A stretch of 59,804 nt of DNA from Hephaestia sp. MAHUQ-44 (lineage in GTDB: Bacteria; Pseudomonadota; Alphaproteobacteria; Sphingomonadales; Sphingomonadaceae). Every line of letters begins with the position of its first letter. The stretch's first letter is position 1. Below, piece by piece: positions 1 through 8,909 of this stretch. Made by a program: the position numbers and the translations under genes. Where the stretch lies: assembly GCF_023806085.1 (NCBI RefSeq), contig NZ_JAMSLX010000019.1:1-59804 (forward strand). The letters run 5' to 3'. Below the pieces are notes generated by a model. It searched no databases and was not told the origin of the DNA. It saw nothing but the letters and a program-made list of their open reading frames with translations.

Positions 1-52
1 ATGGCTCGATCCGCCGCATCTGCGCATCCGAAAGCCAGATCAGATCATTCAT
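1..52 (-). CDS. IS5-family transposase, N-terminal fragment (cut by window edge)
   Basis: Read on the minus strand, an ATG at 52-50 opens MNDLIWLSDAQMRRIEP, the characteristic first residues of IS5-family (IS427/IS1031-like) DDE transposases. A purine-rich GAGGAG-like ribosome site lies just upstream at about 59-66. Only 17 codons are inside the window, so whether the element is intact cannot be judged. The downstream part of the gene lies before position 1. It marks an insertion sequence at the left border of the defence island. Confidence 0.8.
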   Translation of the reverse strand, partial: MNDLIWLSDAQMRRIEP

Positions 53-489
53 GGCAACGCCTCCTCACGCCGCCATTGAATCAACCAATCGCCTTCCCGG
101 CAAGAGATTTAATAGGTCCTGATCCTAGCTGACATTCGAATGCGTCGGTGTTGGATTCCGGGTCCGCCAGCATTGCTACCGTTTCCAAGCCCTGACGAAC
201 TCGTCAAAAGCGGTCCTCCATTCATCGAACGGTCGACGCATCGAAGTGACGTGGCCTGGGACAAAGCCGTCATTCCCGTCGCATCGCCAAATGTCGGCTT
301 TTCGCGAGACCTGGCATCTGCGCGATCGGCTAGCCTTCAATATCCGATAGTCGCAAACCCTTTGCGATGGTCCGCCCGCCGACCGGATGGCTCGAGTCCG
401 CCACGGAGAACCTCTGAGACAACCAATCGTTTCGGGCGCGGGCGAAACAGTATAGAAACGCGGCGTCTGTTGGGGGATGATCGAACACC
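53..489. other. Non-coding gap holding an IS end and a degenerate minus-strand coding scrap
   Basis: The first part should contain the terminal inverted repeat of the IS5-type element; the boundary was not resolved, but a CTAG-containing stretch around 125-130 is a candidate. On the minus strand, roughly 310 down to 176, an open stretch of about 40 codons ends in PFDEWRTAFDEFVRAWKR and a stop. It reads like the C-terminus of a small protein whose start is lost. I do not recognise its family. No promoter was identified with confidence before the GTG at 490. Confidence 0.35.
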
Positions 490-2073
490 GTGAAATTCTT
501 TGTCGGAACTCAGCAACCTGCTTACCAGGGCATACCGACCTTCCAGTTGATCAAGGACAATTGGAACGACTGGTTCAAATGGTACACGCTCTACGCGATG
601 CGCGCGATCCTGCCCGACGGCTCGATTGTCGAATTGGGAAGCGTGAAAATCGCGCGCCAAGGCATGACTGAGGACCAAGGCAGCACCGACTTGCCGCCGG
701 TCTTCGACGCCTTGGACGCAACCTATTTCTCGGTCGGCCAGGGCGAGAATTATTACGAGACGCTGATCTCGCTCGGCGATGACGTGCGCACCGGCTTTCT
801 GACCGCAATGCGCGACTGCGCGTTCACGCCGGCCATCCTCGACGCCAACGCCAACGAGCCCGTACTTCAAAGTTCGCTTCTGCGCGATATCGAAATGTCG
901 CGGGTTCGCGAGCGCTTCAATCGCCTTGCCCACGGCCAGGTCGCGCTGTCGCCCTACAGCTTCGACTATCTTTTTCCGCCCGATCCTCAGGCGCTAACGC
1001 CGCCGCCCGTCCTTAGCTTTGCGGTGACGCCGAACTCGCTGCCGGCGACCAACATCCATGTGCTGATCGGCCGCAACGGCGTCGGCAAGACCCGCTGCTT
1101 CGACTTCCTGGCTCGCGCATTCCTGGGAATGCCGGCGGACGATCCGCAACAGTCCGTCGGGCAGCTGCGCAACCGCGCCGCCAATCCCTGGGGGATCGAA
1201 GACCTGGACGCCGATCCCGGCTTCGCAGGTTTGGTCACGGTGTCGTTCAGCGCTTTCGATTCCACCGGCCCGCTGGGCGGCGCCAGCAGTGGCGAAAAGC
1301 GTTACGCTTATGTCGGACTGGTCACGCACGAAGCCCCGCAGACCGGCTTGCCGGTCGCGATGCCGCGCGGTCCGCGCGTTAAGGACGGCCACGAACTGGC
1401 GTACGAATTTGCCAAGAGCATGCTCGCCTGCCGCGAAGGCGTCCGGCGACGCCGCTGGGAAAACGCCCTGCGGACGCTGGAAGCCGATCCTCTGTTTGCC
1501 GAGGCGAACGTCTCTGCGCTCGCCGATTATCAGGGGCCAGATCTCGAACAGCTGGCACGCAGCCTGTTTCGGCGGATGAGCTCGGGCCATGCCGTTGTGC
1601 TCCTTTCGATGACCCGCCTAGTTGAGCTGGTCGAAGAGAAATCGCTCGTCTTGATTGATGAGCCCGAGAGCCATCTTCACCCGCCATTGCTGTCGGCGTT
1701 CGTACGCGCGTTGTCGGACTTGCTGATCAACCGCAATGGCGTCGCGATCATCGCCACGCATTCGCCGGTCGTGCTGCAAGAGGTCCCGAAATCCTGTGCC
1801 TGGAAGCTGAGCCGCGTCGGCCGCGAAGCTCGCGCCGATCGCCCCGAGCACGAAACCTTCGGCGAAAATGCCGGCACGCTGACCCGCGAGGTGTTCGGGC
1901 TGGAGGTGACGCAGACCGGATTTCATAAGCTGATCGCCGATCGAGCCGAGGGCCGCACCTACGAGCAGATCTTGGCGCTGTTCGACGGCCAGCTCGGAGC
2001 CGAGGGCCGGGCGCTCGCGCGGGCACTCAGTCTCGTCCTACCCGACCAGCCCCCGCCCGAGGGCGACGAATAG
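490..2073 (+). CDS. AAA family ATPase, Septu PtuA-like, of an ATPase-HNH defence pair
   Basis: The 527-residue protein has Walker A GRNGVGKT at residues 194-201, an SSGH-type signature near 364-367, Walker B SLVLIDEPESHLHP at 385-398 and an H-loop ATHSP at 422-426. This is the RecF/SMC-like AAA_15/AAA_21 architecture of overcoming-lysogenisation-defect and anti-phage ATPases. The gene is followed after one base by an HNH nuclease gene, the PtuA-PtuB arrangement of Septu. An N-terminal extension of about 185 residues before Walker A, containing a Trp-rich WNDWFKWYTLY stretch, is unusual and may be a sensor. The start is GTG at 490, with a GGGGGA-like ribosome site at about 473-478. Expected role: nucleotide-dependent activation of the nuclease during phage infection. 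The Septu assignment is by architecture, not by sequence search. Confidence 0.75.
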   Translation: MKFFVGTQQPAYQGIPTFQLIKDNWNDWFKWYTLYAMRAILPDGSIVELGSVKIARQGMTEDQGSTDLPPVFDALDATYFSVGQGENYYETLISLGDDVRTGFLTAMRDCAFTPAILDANANEPVLQSSLLRDIEMSRVRERFNRLAHGQVALSPYSFDYLFPPDPQALTPPPVLSFAVTPNSLPATNIHVLIGRNGVGKTRCFDFLARAFLGMPADDPQQSVGQLRNRAANPWGIEDLDADPGFAGLVTVSFSAFDSTGPLGGASSGEKRYAYVGLVTHEAPQTGLPVAMPRGPRVKDGHELAYEFAKSMLACREGVRRRRWENALRTLEADPLFAEANVSALADYQGPDLEQLARSLFRRMSSGHAVVLLSMTRLVELVEEKSLVLIDEPESHLHPPLLSAFVRALSDLLINRNGVAIIATHSPVVLQEVPKSCAWKLSRVGREARADRPEHETFGENAGTLTREVFGLEVTQTGFHKLIADRAEGRTYEQILALFDGQLGAEGRALARALSLVLPDQPPPEGDE

Positions 2074-2074
2074 G

Positions 2075-2920
2075 ATGCGCACGCTCCCGATGCCGCCGCA
2101 GTCGGCGGCCGATGTGCTGGCAACCTGTATCGGCGGCGTTGCCGATCCGGCCCTGCGGCTTCGTCTGCAAGCGATCACGGCACAGCTCGTTGCGGACGCC
2201 GCCAGTTACGACCAACTCGCCCGTGTTCAAAGCCTGCATCAGGTTGTGCGCGCGCCGAATGTCGGCGCCGTCACCCGGCCTGAGCTCGAAGCGCTCTATT
2301 CAAAACAGATGAGCGCTACGAACGGCGCGGCGCGCGTGATCTACAGCGCGCTTCGTAACGCCGCGCCCAATGGCAAATGCCCGCTTTGCGGCATCGGCAC
2401 GGTCACAGTGCTCGACCACCATCTCCCAAAGGCGCGCTATCCCAATCTGTCAGTCTGCCCCTTCAACCTCGTTCCGGCTTGCGACTTCTGCAACAACGCC
2501 AAGCGGGCGCGCTTCCCGACCTGCGCGGAAGAGCAGACCCTCCACCCATATTATGACGACTACACACAGCAGCAGTGGATATTCGCCCAGCTCGATGTCG
2601 CTGGGCCGCCCGTTCTCGTGTATCACGTCAATGCGCCGGCGCACTGGCCGCAGGTCGCGCGGCTCCGTGCAAAACAGCACTTCGATGTCGTCAAACTCGG
2701 CGTGAGCTACACCTCGAACGCGAATGATGATCTCATTCCCTTGCGCGATCATCTCACCAGGATCGCGGCAACCAAGGGAGCAGCCGGCGTGCAGGCCTAT
2801 CTCGCCGAAGAGCAGGCGCGATACGCCTCTCGGCTAAATTGCTGGCAACACGTCATGTTTCAGACGCTGGCTGCCAACCCGTGGTTCATCGGTGGCGGGT
2901 ATCTTCAAATCCCGCAATGA
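2075..2920 (+). CDS. HNH endonuclease, PtuB-like partner of the upstream ATPase
   Basis: The 281-residue protein carries a zinc-finger HNH core: CPLC at residues 102-105, DHHLPKA at 114-120 with the general-base histidine, Asn131, and CDFCN at 136-140. The four cysteines should bind zinc and the DHH supply the catalytic histidines. The ATG follows the ATPase stop by one base, so the two genes are almost certainly co-translated. Phage-triggered cutting of DNA is the expected function by analogy with Septu. Other HNH partners of AAA ATPases, such as those beside retron Ec78, share this organisation; no reverse transcriptase is found here. The first 90 residues are not recognised. Confidence 0.75.
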   Translation: MRTLPMPPQSAADVLATCIGGVADPALRLRLQAITAQLVADAASYDQLARVQSLHQVVRAPNVGAVTRPELEALYSKQMSATNGAARVIYSALRNAAPNGKCPLCGIGTVTVLDHHLPKARYPNLSVCPFNLVPACDFCNNAKRARFPTCAEEQTLHPYYDDYTQQQWIFAQLDVAGPPVLVYHVNAPAHWPQVARLRAKQHFDVVKLGVSYTSNANDDLIPLRDHLTRIAATKGAAGVQAYLAEEQARYASRLNCWQHVMFQTLAANPWFIGGGYLQIPQ

Positions 2921-3091
2921 TATCAGGTGGCCACCACAAATGTTAGGAGCCGACAATCGGCGGTTGCGTATCTAATATGCTGAGTTAAATCTGTGTTCGG
3001 GGGAAGGCTTCATTGGATAACCGAGTATTCTGGATCGTCGAACAGCGCCTGCTGGACCACGCATTTTCATGGGGCGGGGACTACTAGGGGT

Positions 3092-3994
3092 TTGGCTGGC
3101 GAATCCGACATATGGGGCGGCGACGAGTGGGAAGGCCATGTCCTTCACCTCCTTCAGGCGGAACACGGCGCGCACAACGTTCAGAAGGTGCCTGCAAAGC
3201 ATCTCGGTGATTGCGGACTCGACTTCATCTGCCTGCACGAGCAGCTCGTGTATCAGTGCTACGCCGTCCAGGAGCCGGTCGACGTTGCGGTCCGTGCGGA
3301 CAAGCAGAAGTCGAAGATCACGACCGACATCAAGAAATTCTGCGATCCGAACGGCGGTGCGGCCGCAATCCTGACGGGCCAGAAAATCAAGCGCTGGATA
3401 CTAGCCGTGCCGCTGCACGACAGCAAAGCGGTAGTCGAGCACGCGGCGAAGAAGGCGGCTGAGGTCAGGGCGAAGAATCTGCCGTATGTCGATGGTGACT
3501 TCCAGATCATCATTCAAGATCGGGAGACCTTCGACGCCGAAACCTGGAATCACAGGATGCTTCTGCGGAAGCGCATCCGCCCAATAGTGCCGGAGCCCAC
3601 CGACGAAGACGTTGCGACAGTATCCGACGGGGATCAGAGGCTCGCTGACAATCTTCGCACTAAAATGGTGAAGCGTGTGTCGGACTCCGGCGAGTTGGAG
3701 GACGTCGTCGATGATCTGCTCCGCGTGTTTGTTCAATCGGAGAATGCGAAGGACGCGCTGCGTTCCATGGCACCGGACGCCTATGAGAACGTTGTGCGCC
3801 TGATCTCGGAAAGGTTGAGGCGACTGCGGCTCGGATCGCGCAGGCTTGTCGGTGACCCCTTGGACGCCGAGATTGACTCGCTGAAGACCGCGATACTGGC
3901 TGCAGTTCCAAACCTCGATCCCGGCACGGCCGACACGATCGCGCTCGGGGCCGTGAGCGATTGGCTCATGCGCTGCCCGTTGAAGCTCGACTGA
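3092..3994 (+). CDS. Nuclease-like effector of an ABC-three-component (Lamassu-like) system
   Basis: A region of about 300 residues begins with GGDEWEGHVLHLLQAEHG and continues to GDCGLDFICLHEQLVYQCYA. I recognise this pattern from effector subunits next to SMC-like ABC-three-component ATPases. The acidic GLDF and following beta strand resemble a PD-(D/E)xK fold, although the usual catalytic Glu-x-Lys is replaced by Gln-Cys-Tyr. The frame is open from a GTG at 2993, but the first 33 residues look unnatural; TTG at 3092 leaves the family's usual short leader before the conserved domain. It is followed by a middle component after 1 base and then the SMC gene. Start choice is uncertain. It could be an inactive nuclease serving as a sensor rather than a cutter. 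Confidence 0.65.
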   Translation: MAGESDIWGGDEWEGHVLHLLQAEHGAHNVQKVPAKHLGDCGLDFICLHEQLVYQCYAVQEPVDVAVRADKQKSKITTDIKKFCDPNGGAAAILTGQKIKRWILAVPLHDSKAVVEHAAKKAAEVRAKNLPYVDGDFQIIIQDRETFDAETWNHRMLLRKRIRPIVPEPTDEDVATVSDGDQRLADNLRTKMVKRVSDSGELEDVVDDLLRVFVQSENAKDALRSMAPDAYENVVRLISERLRRLRLGSRRLVGDPLDAEIDSLKTAILAAVPNLDPGTADTIALGAVSDWLMRCPLKLD

Positions 3995-3995
3995 T

Positions 3996-4475
3996 ATGGA
4001 AGAGGCCAATCGCATCCGGTCGAAGCTGACCGGCGAGTTCTCGGTGACACAGCGTCCCGAGCCGATCCCAGGCGACCTGCGCCTTGGTTGGGGCATCTCG
4101 CTGCTGCTGCTCGTTCTCGCGTCATCACGCGGGCAGCGTTGCAGTCTGCAGAAGGTTCATTTCCTCGCCCATTTGAGCCGCACGGCTGAATCGCGACAGC
4201 AGATGCGTGAGGTCCTTGCGAGGCGTAGGGGGCCGGTTGACCTTTCGGTCCGCATCGAGCCTTGGGTAAACCGGGCAGCGGCGTTCGCCGCCGCCACCGG
4301 GCTGGTGCACGTTCGAGACGGCAAGGCCCTAGCGCTGTCCGACGAAGGCAAGAAGGCGGTGGCGGCGATCCGGAAGGAGAAGCTGCTCGAGGATGAAGCT
4401 TCGTTTCTCGATGACGTCGGCAAGCTGACGACGGAGCAGGTGGTGGAGCGGATAATGAAGATGGAAGCGTTCTGA
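3996..4475 (+). CDS. Middle component of the ABC-three-component / LmuC-like subunit
   Basis: A 159-residue protein sits between the effector and the SMC-like ATPase, and its stop codon overlaps the SMC start (TGATG). It is mostly helical by composition. A helix-turn-helix-like segment near residues 45-60 (CSLQKVHFLAHL) is followed by a wing-like AAATGLVHVRDGKALALS. Position, size and coupling match the small middle component of ABC-three-component systems, the counterpart of LmuC in Lamassu. It probably bridges effector and ATPase. The assignment rests mainly on neighbourhood. Confidence 0.6.
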   Translation: MEEANRIRSKLTGEFSVTQRPEPIPGDLRLGWGISLLLLVLASSRGQRCSLQKVHFLAHLSRTAESRQQMREVLARRRGPVDLSVRIEPWVNRAAAFAAATGLVHVRDGKALALSDEGKKAVAAIRKEKLLEDEASFLDDVGKLTTEQVVERIMKMEAF

Positions 4476-6517
4476 TGCTCCGCATTAGGCATATCAGGTT
4501 GCGCGCTGAAACGACTGGCGGTCTATACGGAACTGACGTCAGGCTCGACGGCGGACTGACCGTTCTCCACGCGCCGAACACGTCCGGCAAATCGACCGTC
4601 CTCCACGCGTTTCTCTATGCTTTAGGTCTTGAGCAAATGCTCAGCCCGAGGCGGGAGATCCCTCTCTCCTACGCGATGCGGGAATACGTCCAGAATCCGG
4701 CCAACGGGGTCGAGCATAAAATTCTCGAGTCATACGTCGCCGTAGAAATTGAGAACGCCAGTGGTCAGATAATGACGGTGCGGCGCAACGTAATCGCCGA
4801 AGGTGACCGGCGGCTGATAAGTGTCATTGGTGGCCCGGAGCTAACCGAAGGCCCCGGCGACTATGCCCGCCGCGATTGCTTCGTGATGGATGCTGGCGGC
4901 GCTCAGCGGGAGGCTGGCTTCCACCGGCTCCTGGCTGAGTTCATGAGCTGGAACCTGCCGACGGTGAAGAGGTTCGATGGCGGCGACTGCCCGCTCTACG
5001 TCGAAACCCTGTTCCCACTGTTCTTCGTCGAGCAGAAGGTGGGTTGGACCGCGATACCCGGCGCGATACCGACTCAGTTCAGGATACGAGAAGTCCACCG
5101 GCGAAGCGTCGAGTTCCTGATGGATTTCGATACCCACGACATGGAGCTTAGGCGACAGGACCTCGAACTGCGCATGGGCGCGGCAAGGACCGATTGGGCC
5201 AAATCTGTGGATGCAATCGTTGCGCTTGCCACGGCATCGGGCTTCAGAACCGCACGCCTGCCGATGGCGCCGACCGCGTTGGGAAGCGATGTCGAAAACG
5301 CCTATCTGGAATACCAGAAGAACGGCGAATGGCTGCGCTTGCAGACGCGCATCGCGGCTCTGGCAGAGCAGCTTGAGAGGCTCGAGAAGGAATCCATCCC
5401 CGAGGTGGAAGGTGTCGTCGAAGGCGCGGCGGCGGAGGCCGAGGCACTCAGCGCTGAGATCATGTCGTTGAACACGGAACGGTCGACGATTTTCCGGGAT
5501 CGACAGGCCGAACTCGTCCAGCAGGCATCGACCGCACAGCGGATTGCCCAGCTCGAGGAGGACCTTCAGAAGAACAAGGACGCGCTAAAGCTCCAGAATT
5601 TCGGCTCCACGCTTTCACGCGAGCTCGACCCCAACCACTGTCCGACGTGTGAGCAGGCGATCGATCAGTCGCTTCTGCCACAGGGGACGTTGGAGTCGGT
5701 GATGTCTATTGAGGGCAACATTGAATACCTCAGCGCCCAGAGGAAGGTGTTCAAGCGGCTCACCGATCGCTCGGTCGCCATGATCCGCGAACTAGATCTG
5801 GAACTGGTATCGACGGGCGAAGAAGTCAGAAGTAAGTCGGCACGTCTCCGCGCGCTAAAGTCCGATCTGATCGCTCCGTCACATGCCGCGTCTGCGGCGT
5901 TCATCGAAGAACGACTTCGTCTCGAACAAGAACTGGTTCGCATCGGCGACACTATGGGGCGGTTCGAGCAGCAGCTTGATGCGTTGAACGAGCAGGCACG
6001 AGCCTGGCGGGATATGCTGGCCGAACGCGCCGACCTTCCGGAAGCGAGGCTGAGCGACGAGGACGTCGGCAAGCTGTCAAAGCTGGAGACGTCGATCCGC
6101 TCCCAGCTCGTCAGGTATGGGTTCGGTACTTTCCCGGCGAAGGATCTCACTGTGTCGCACGACAGCTACCGGCCGGAGAAGGAGGGCTTCGAGATCGGGT
6201 TCGAGCTTTCCGCCAGCGATAGCGTTCGACTCAAGTGGGCCTATCAGCTCGGGCTGCTGGACGTTTCCCATGGCAGCAAGACTAATCATCCGGGGCTTGT
6301 GGTTTTCGACGAACCCCGACAGCAGGAGGCGGCAGAGGCTAGTGTCGCTGGGCTGCTGTCGGAGGCGTTCAGGATAGCGAATGGGCGCTCTCAGATTCTG
6401 ATCGCCACTAGTGAGGATCTATCGAAAGTGAAGGGGTTCCTGGATGGAATCGAATGCCAACTGCTGGTGTTCGATGGAAAGATGATCGCACCGATATCGG
6501 ACGACGCCAGTTCCTGA
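4475..6517 (+). CDS. SMC/Rad50-like ATPase of the ABC-three-component (Lamassu-like) system
   Basis: The 680-residue protein has Walker A APNTSGKST at residues 33-41, a coiled-coil region of roughly 280-540 interrupted by a zinc-hook CPTC at 389-392, a signature-like SDSVRLKWAYQ at 581-591 and Walker B LVVFDEP at 608-614. This is the compact Rad50-like layout of LmuB-type proteins. The single CxxC hook should dimerise through zinc with a second subunit. The ATG overlaps the previous stop by one base. Expected role: recognition of DNA ends or phage replication intermediates and release of the effector. The aspartate-glutamate pair of Walker B is intact, so ATP hydrolysis is likely. The exact Lamassu subtype cannot be set without a search. 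Confidence 0.8.
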   Translation: MLRIRHIRLRAETTGGLYGTDVRLDGGLTVLHAPNTSGKSTVLHAFLYALGLEQMLSPRREIPLSYAMREYVQNPANGVEHKILESYVAVEIENASGQIMTVRRNVIAEGDRRLISVIGGPELTEGPGDYARRDCFVMDAGGAQREAGFHRLLAEFMSWNLPTVKRFDGGDCPLYVETLFPLFFVEQKVGWTAIPGAIPTQFRIREVHRRSVEFLMDFDTHDMELRRQDLELRMGAARTDWAKSVDAIVALATASGFRTARLPMAPTALGSDVENAYLEYQKNGEWLRLQTRIAALAEQLERLEKESIPEVEGVVEGAAAEAEALSAEIMSLNTERSTIFRDRQAELVQQASTAQRIAQLEEDLQKNKDALKLQNFGSTLSRELDPNHCPTCEQAIDQSLLPQGTLESVMSIEGNIEYLSAQRKVFKRLTDRSVAMIRELDLELVSTGEEVRSKSARLRALKSDLIAPSHAASAAFIEERLRLEQELVRIGDTMGRFEQQLDALNEQARAWRDMLAERADLPEARLSDEDVGKLSKLETSIRSQLVRYGFGTFPAKDLTVSHDSYRPEKEGFEIGFELSASDSVRLKWAYQLGLLDVSHGSKTNHPGLVVFDEPRQQEAAEASVAGLLSEAFRIANGRSQILIATSEDLSKVKGFLDGIECQLLVFDGKMIAPISDDASS

Positions 6518-6757
6518 CGGGTATTCGGCGTCTGTCCCAAACCGCCACGCGAGCAGTCGGCCATTCCGCGTCCAGACGTTGAATAATCGGATTCGGCGTG
6601 AACGGACGTTCGCGACACCGCGTCGGAACGGCGACTATTGGTCGAGAACAGCCGCTTCGATCGAAGCTTACATTCTGTCTGGAGCCGCCAACAAAGCTGC
6701 CATCCTCAGCGTTAAATCACCTTGTCAAAAGTCGTCGTACATTCATGTTAGGCGAAC

Positions 6758-8374
6758 ATGTCCCTATCTACAGACCAACTCGCATATTTTGCGCAAACTA
6801 CCCGTCGCTCGGCGATCGATTTCTTGTTCGAGCAGTCCTGGGTGAGGCTCTATCGCTGTGATGGCGACGAAGCGTGGTTCAGTGGCCTTCTAGCGCCCGA
6901 TCAGGTTGGCAAGGCGCTGGGCGATATCACGTGGGATCTCCACTGGCACAACATGCGTCCATCGATCGTGACCTATACGTCGGGCCCAGATGCGCGCGTC
7001 GAATATGAGCGGTTTCAAGACGAAGGCGTCGAACCCATCGTGATCGTGCGTGAGTGTGGGGAAGGGCTATTTTTCGTCGAGTTGGCTGAGGATATTCGTC
7101 TTTATCTCAACCTCTATCCGGGCGAAGATGGCGCGCTCATCCAGCATGGTGCTAGCGGCGAGATCGAGGTGGTCGCCAAGATCGATGCACATGAGGTGCG
7201 CATCCGCAAAGGGCCGTTGCTCCAATATCTTTCGGCGCGCCAGATTTATCTCGCCATCTATTTCGACCACGTTGCGACGCTCAAAGGAGAGGCTTCCAAT
7301 CCGCTGCCGGAAGCTGAGCGCTATGCTGACGTTCGCGAGCATGACCGCTGCTGGAGCTTTGGATCGCTCGACGATATGCGGGAGCCTCTTTCGCGGCTCT
7401 GCGGCAAGCGGCTGCTCGCTCCACCCCCAAGATCTCACGCAGACGATCGAAATGAGAAAGATGATCGCTGCACTTCGTTTATCATCCACGAGGACGATCT
7501 CGGTTGTCCGGTCGAACATTCGGCCGATCCGAAAGCGCTGGCGAATCTGTTCGGCGCCAATCCCGAGGCACCGGACTATCTGACACCGGTCTATTTCCGG
7601 CGGGACGTGCTCGACCGCTATTTCCACAATCCAGGCCGCTACGAGGTGAGCGATGGCGTCGTGCGCTGCGACCCGCATTGGATACTGCGCATGGACGATG
7701 ATCATCGGGAACGCGTGGTCGTATTCCTGGGCGATCTGGGACGCGACCTGCCCTATACCGAACAGCTCCATTGGCGCGCGCATAATGTTCTACCCGATGG
7801 CAGTTTGAGTGTGACTGCGCGGACGCGAAGCTTCGACGCGCAGTTTGCCGATGGTGAGCAGCCCGAGCATCGTTTCAAATTCGCCTATCGACGCTTCTGC
7901 AATCGCTGGCTCGATGTGCATGGCTGGCCGCTGTTCAGGCCGCTTGCGACCGGAGACGAGCATCTTTTGACAAAGCTGCATGTGCCGACCAGCGACAATC
8001 CCGCCGAACTCGATGCCCAGTTGCTGGGCCTTGCCAAGATTCTTGTCGACAGCCTCAACGATGGCGCACTCGATGCTCAGTTAGGCGAGGCCGAGGCGTG
8101 TGAACGCAGCCTCGGAAAGCTCCAGCGCTTTCTCGACGGACGCGGCTATCTCCATGCTGCACGCGATCTCGCAACGCTCCGGGCAATCCAGTCCCTGCGC
8201 TCGACCGGTGCGGCGCATGGACGTGGATCAGGCTATACAAAGGCCCTGAAGCGCTTGAAGCTCTATGGTAAACCAGCCCAGACAATCGTGACCGCGTTGA
8301 TCGAAGATGCAATCCTCATGCTAGATGGGCTCACCGATGCTGCTACCGATCTGGCGGCCTTACCGACAGCATAG
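6758..8374 (+). CDS. Uncharacterised 538-residue protein with a HEPN-like C-terminus, candidate defence gene
   Basis: I do not recognise an assigned function. The protein belongs to a family I have seen only as hypothetical in diverse bacteria, with a conserved central block around VVVFLGDLGRDLPYTEQLHW and a preceding TPVYFRRDVLDRYF. The C-terminal 60 residues are helical and contain R481-S-T-G-A-A-H487, matching the Rx4-6H motif of HEPN RNases, followed by HGRGSGY. There are no transmembrane segments and no Walker motifs. It is a single gene separated by 240 bases from the Lamassu-like module and lies on the same strand in the island. ATG at 6758 has AGG seven bases upstream. Association with defence is inferred from position only. 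Confidence 0.6.
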   Translation: MSLSTDQLAYFAQTTRRSAIDFLFEQSWVRLYRCDGDEAWFSGLLAPDQVGKALGDITWDLHWHNMRPSIVTYTSGPDARVEYERFQDEGVEPIVIVRECGEGLFFVELAEDIRLYLNLYPGEDGALIQHGASGEIEVVAKIDAHEVRIRKGPLLQYLSARQIYLAIYFDHVATLKGEASNPLPEAERYADVREHDRCWSFGSLDDMREPLSRLCGKRLLAPPPRSHADDRNEKDDRCTSFIIHEDDLGCPVEHSADPKALANLFGANPEAPDYLTPVYFRRDVLDRYFHNPGRYEVSDGVVRCDPHWILRMDDDHRERVVVFLGDLGRDLPYTEQLHWRAHNVLPDGSLSVTARTRSFDAQFADGEQPEHRFKFAYRRFCNRWLDVHGWPLFRPLATGDEHLLTKLHVPTSDNPAELDAQLLGLAKILVDSLNDGALDAQLGEAEACERSLGKLQRFLDGRGYLHAARDLATLRAIQSLRSTGAAHGRGSGYTKALKRLKLYGKPAQTIVTALIEDAILMLDGLTDAATDLAALPTA

Positions 8375-8909
8375 GCACTGGCCCAGTATAGGCTTGGGTC
8401 ATTTTGTGACGTTGTGCGAGTAGTGACGACACATGAGGATGATCGCCAACAGAGCGGTCGTTGGGAAACTCGTGCAGCCTTCCTGAAATCTGCCGCTCAT
8501 TCATGCCGGTCCTGGCGTCGGCAATGGGACTTACCCGCCATTCACGAGTGCACGAAGAACGGCGGCTTTCGCCAGGAGCGGACGTGCGACAATTTGCCGA
8601 TGCCATCCCCGAAACAAGCAAAACTGGTTGATTGCTGTCCAGTAGCCAGCGGCAGAAAAACGTGAGAAGCTGATGCCTATCTTTCAATATTCATTCGGAA
8701 ATGCGCCTCTCGCCCAGGTCGAACTTCACCTCAACCCATTTTCCAAAAGAGAAAGAACGGACTGAACCCGGGTAATGCCCTCAGCGTGCACCAGATGCAC
8801 CAATCCTTCAATTTCATATCAGTCATGCGGAGCGTGCTACATGCGAAATCACTCTTTACACGGACAAAAATCGGCATCAATCCGGCTGGCGTAGCTGGAG
8901 ATACTGTCG
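8375..8909. other. Intergenic region between the defence island and the exporter operon
   Basis: No coding region is supported on either strand; the short open frames have no usable starts or family resemblance. The segment is less GC-rich near 8680-8870. A GGAG ribosome site at 8897-8900 serves the TolC gene at 8910. A promoter for that operon presumably lies in 8690-8880, but no convincing -35/-10 pair was found. Confidence 0.5.

Noticed and set aside
140..493. 117-codon frame upstream of the ATPase gene
   Set aside because: No family, Pro/Arg/Ser-rich, no ribosome site, ends inside the ATPase start.
490..2920. Retron of the Ec78 type (ATPase-HNH with reverse transcriptase)
   Set aside because: No reverse transcriptase or msr/msd-like region is present upstream or downstream.
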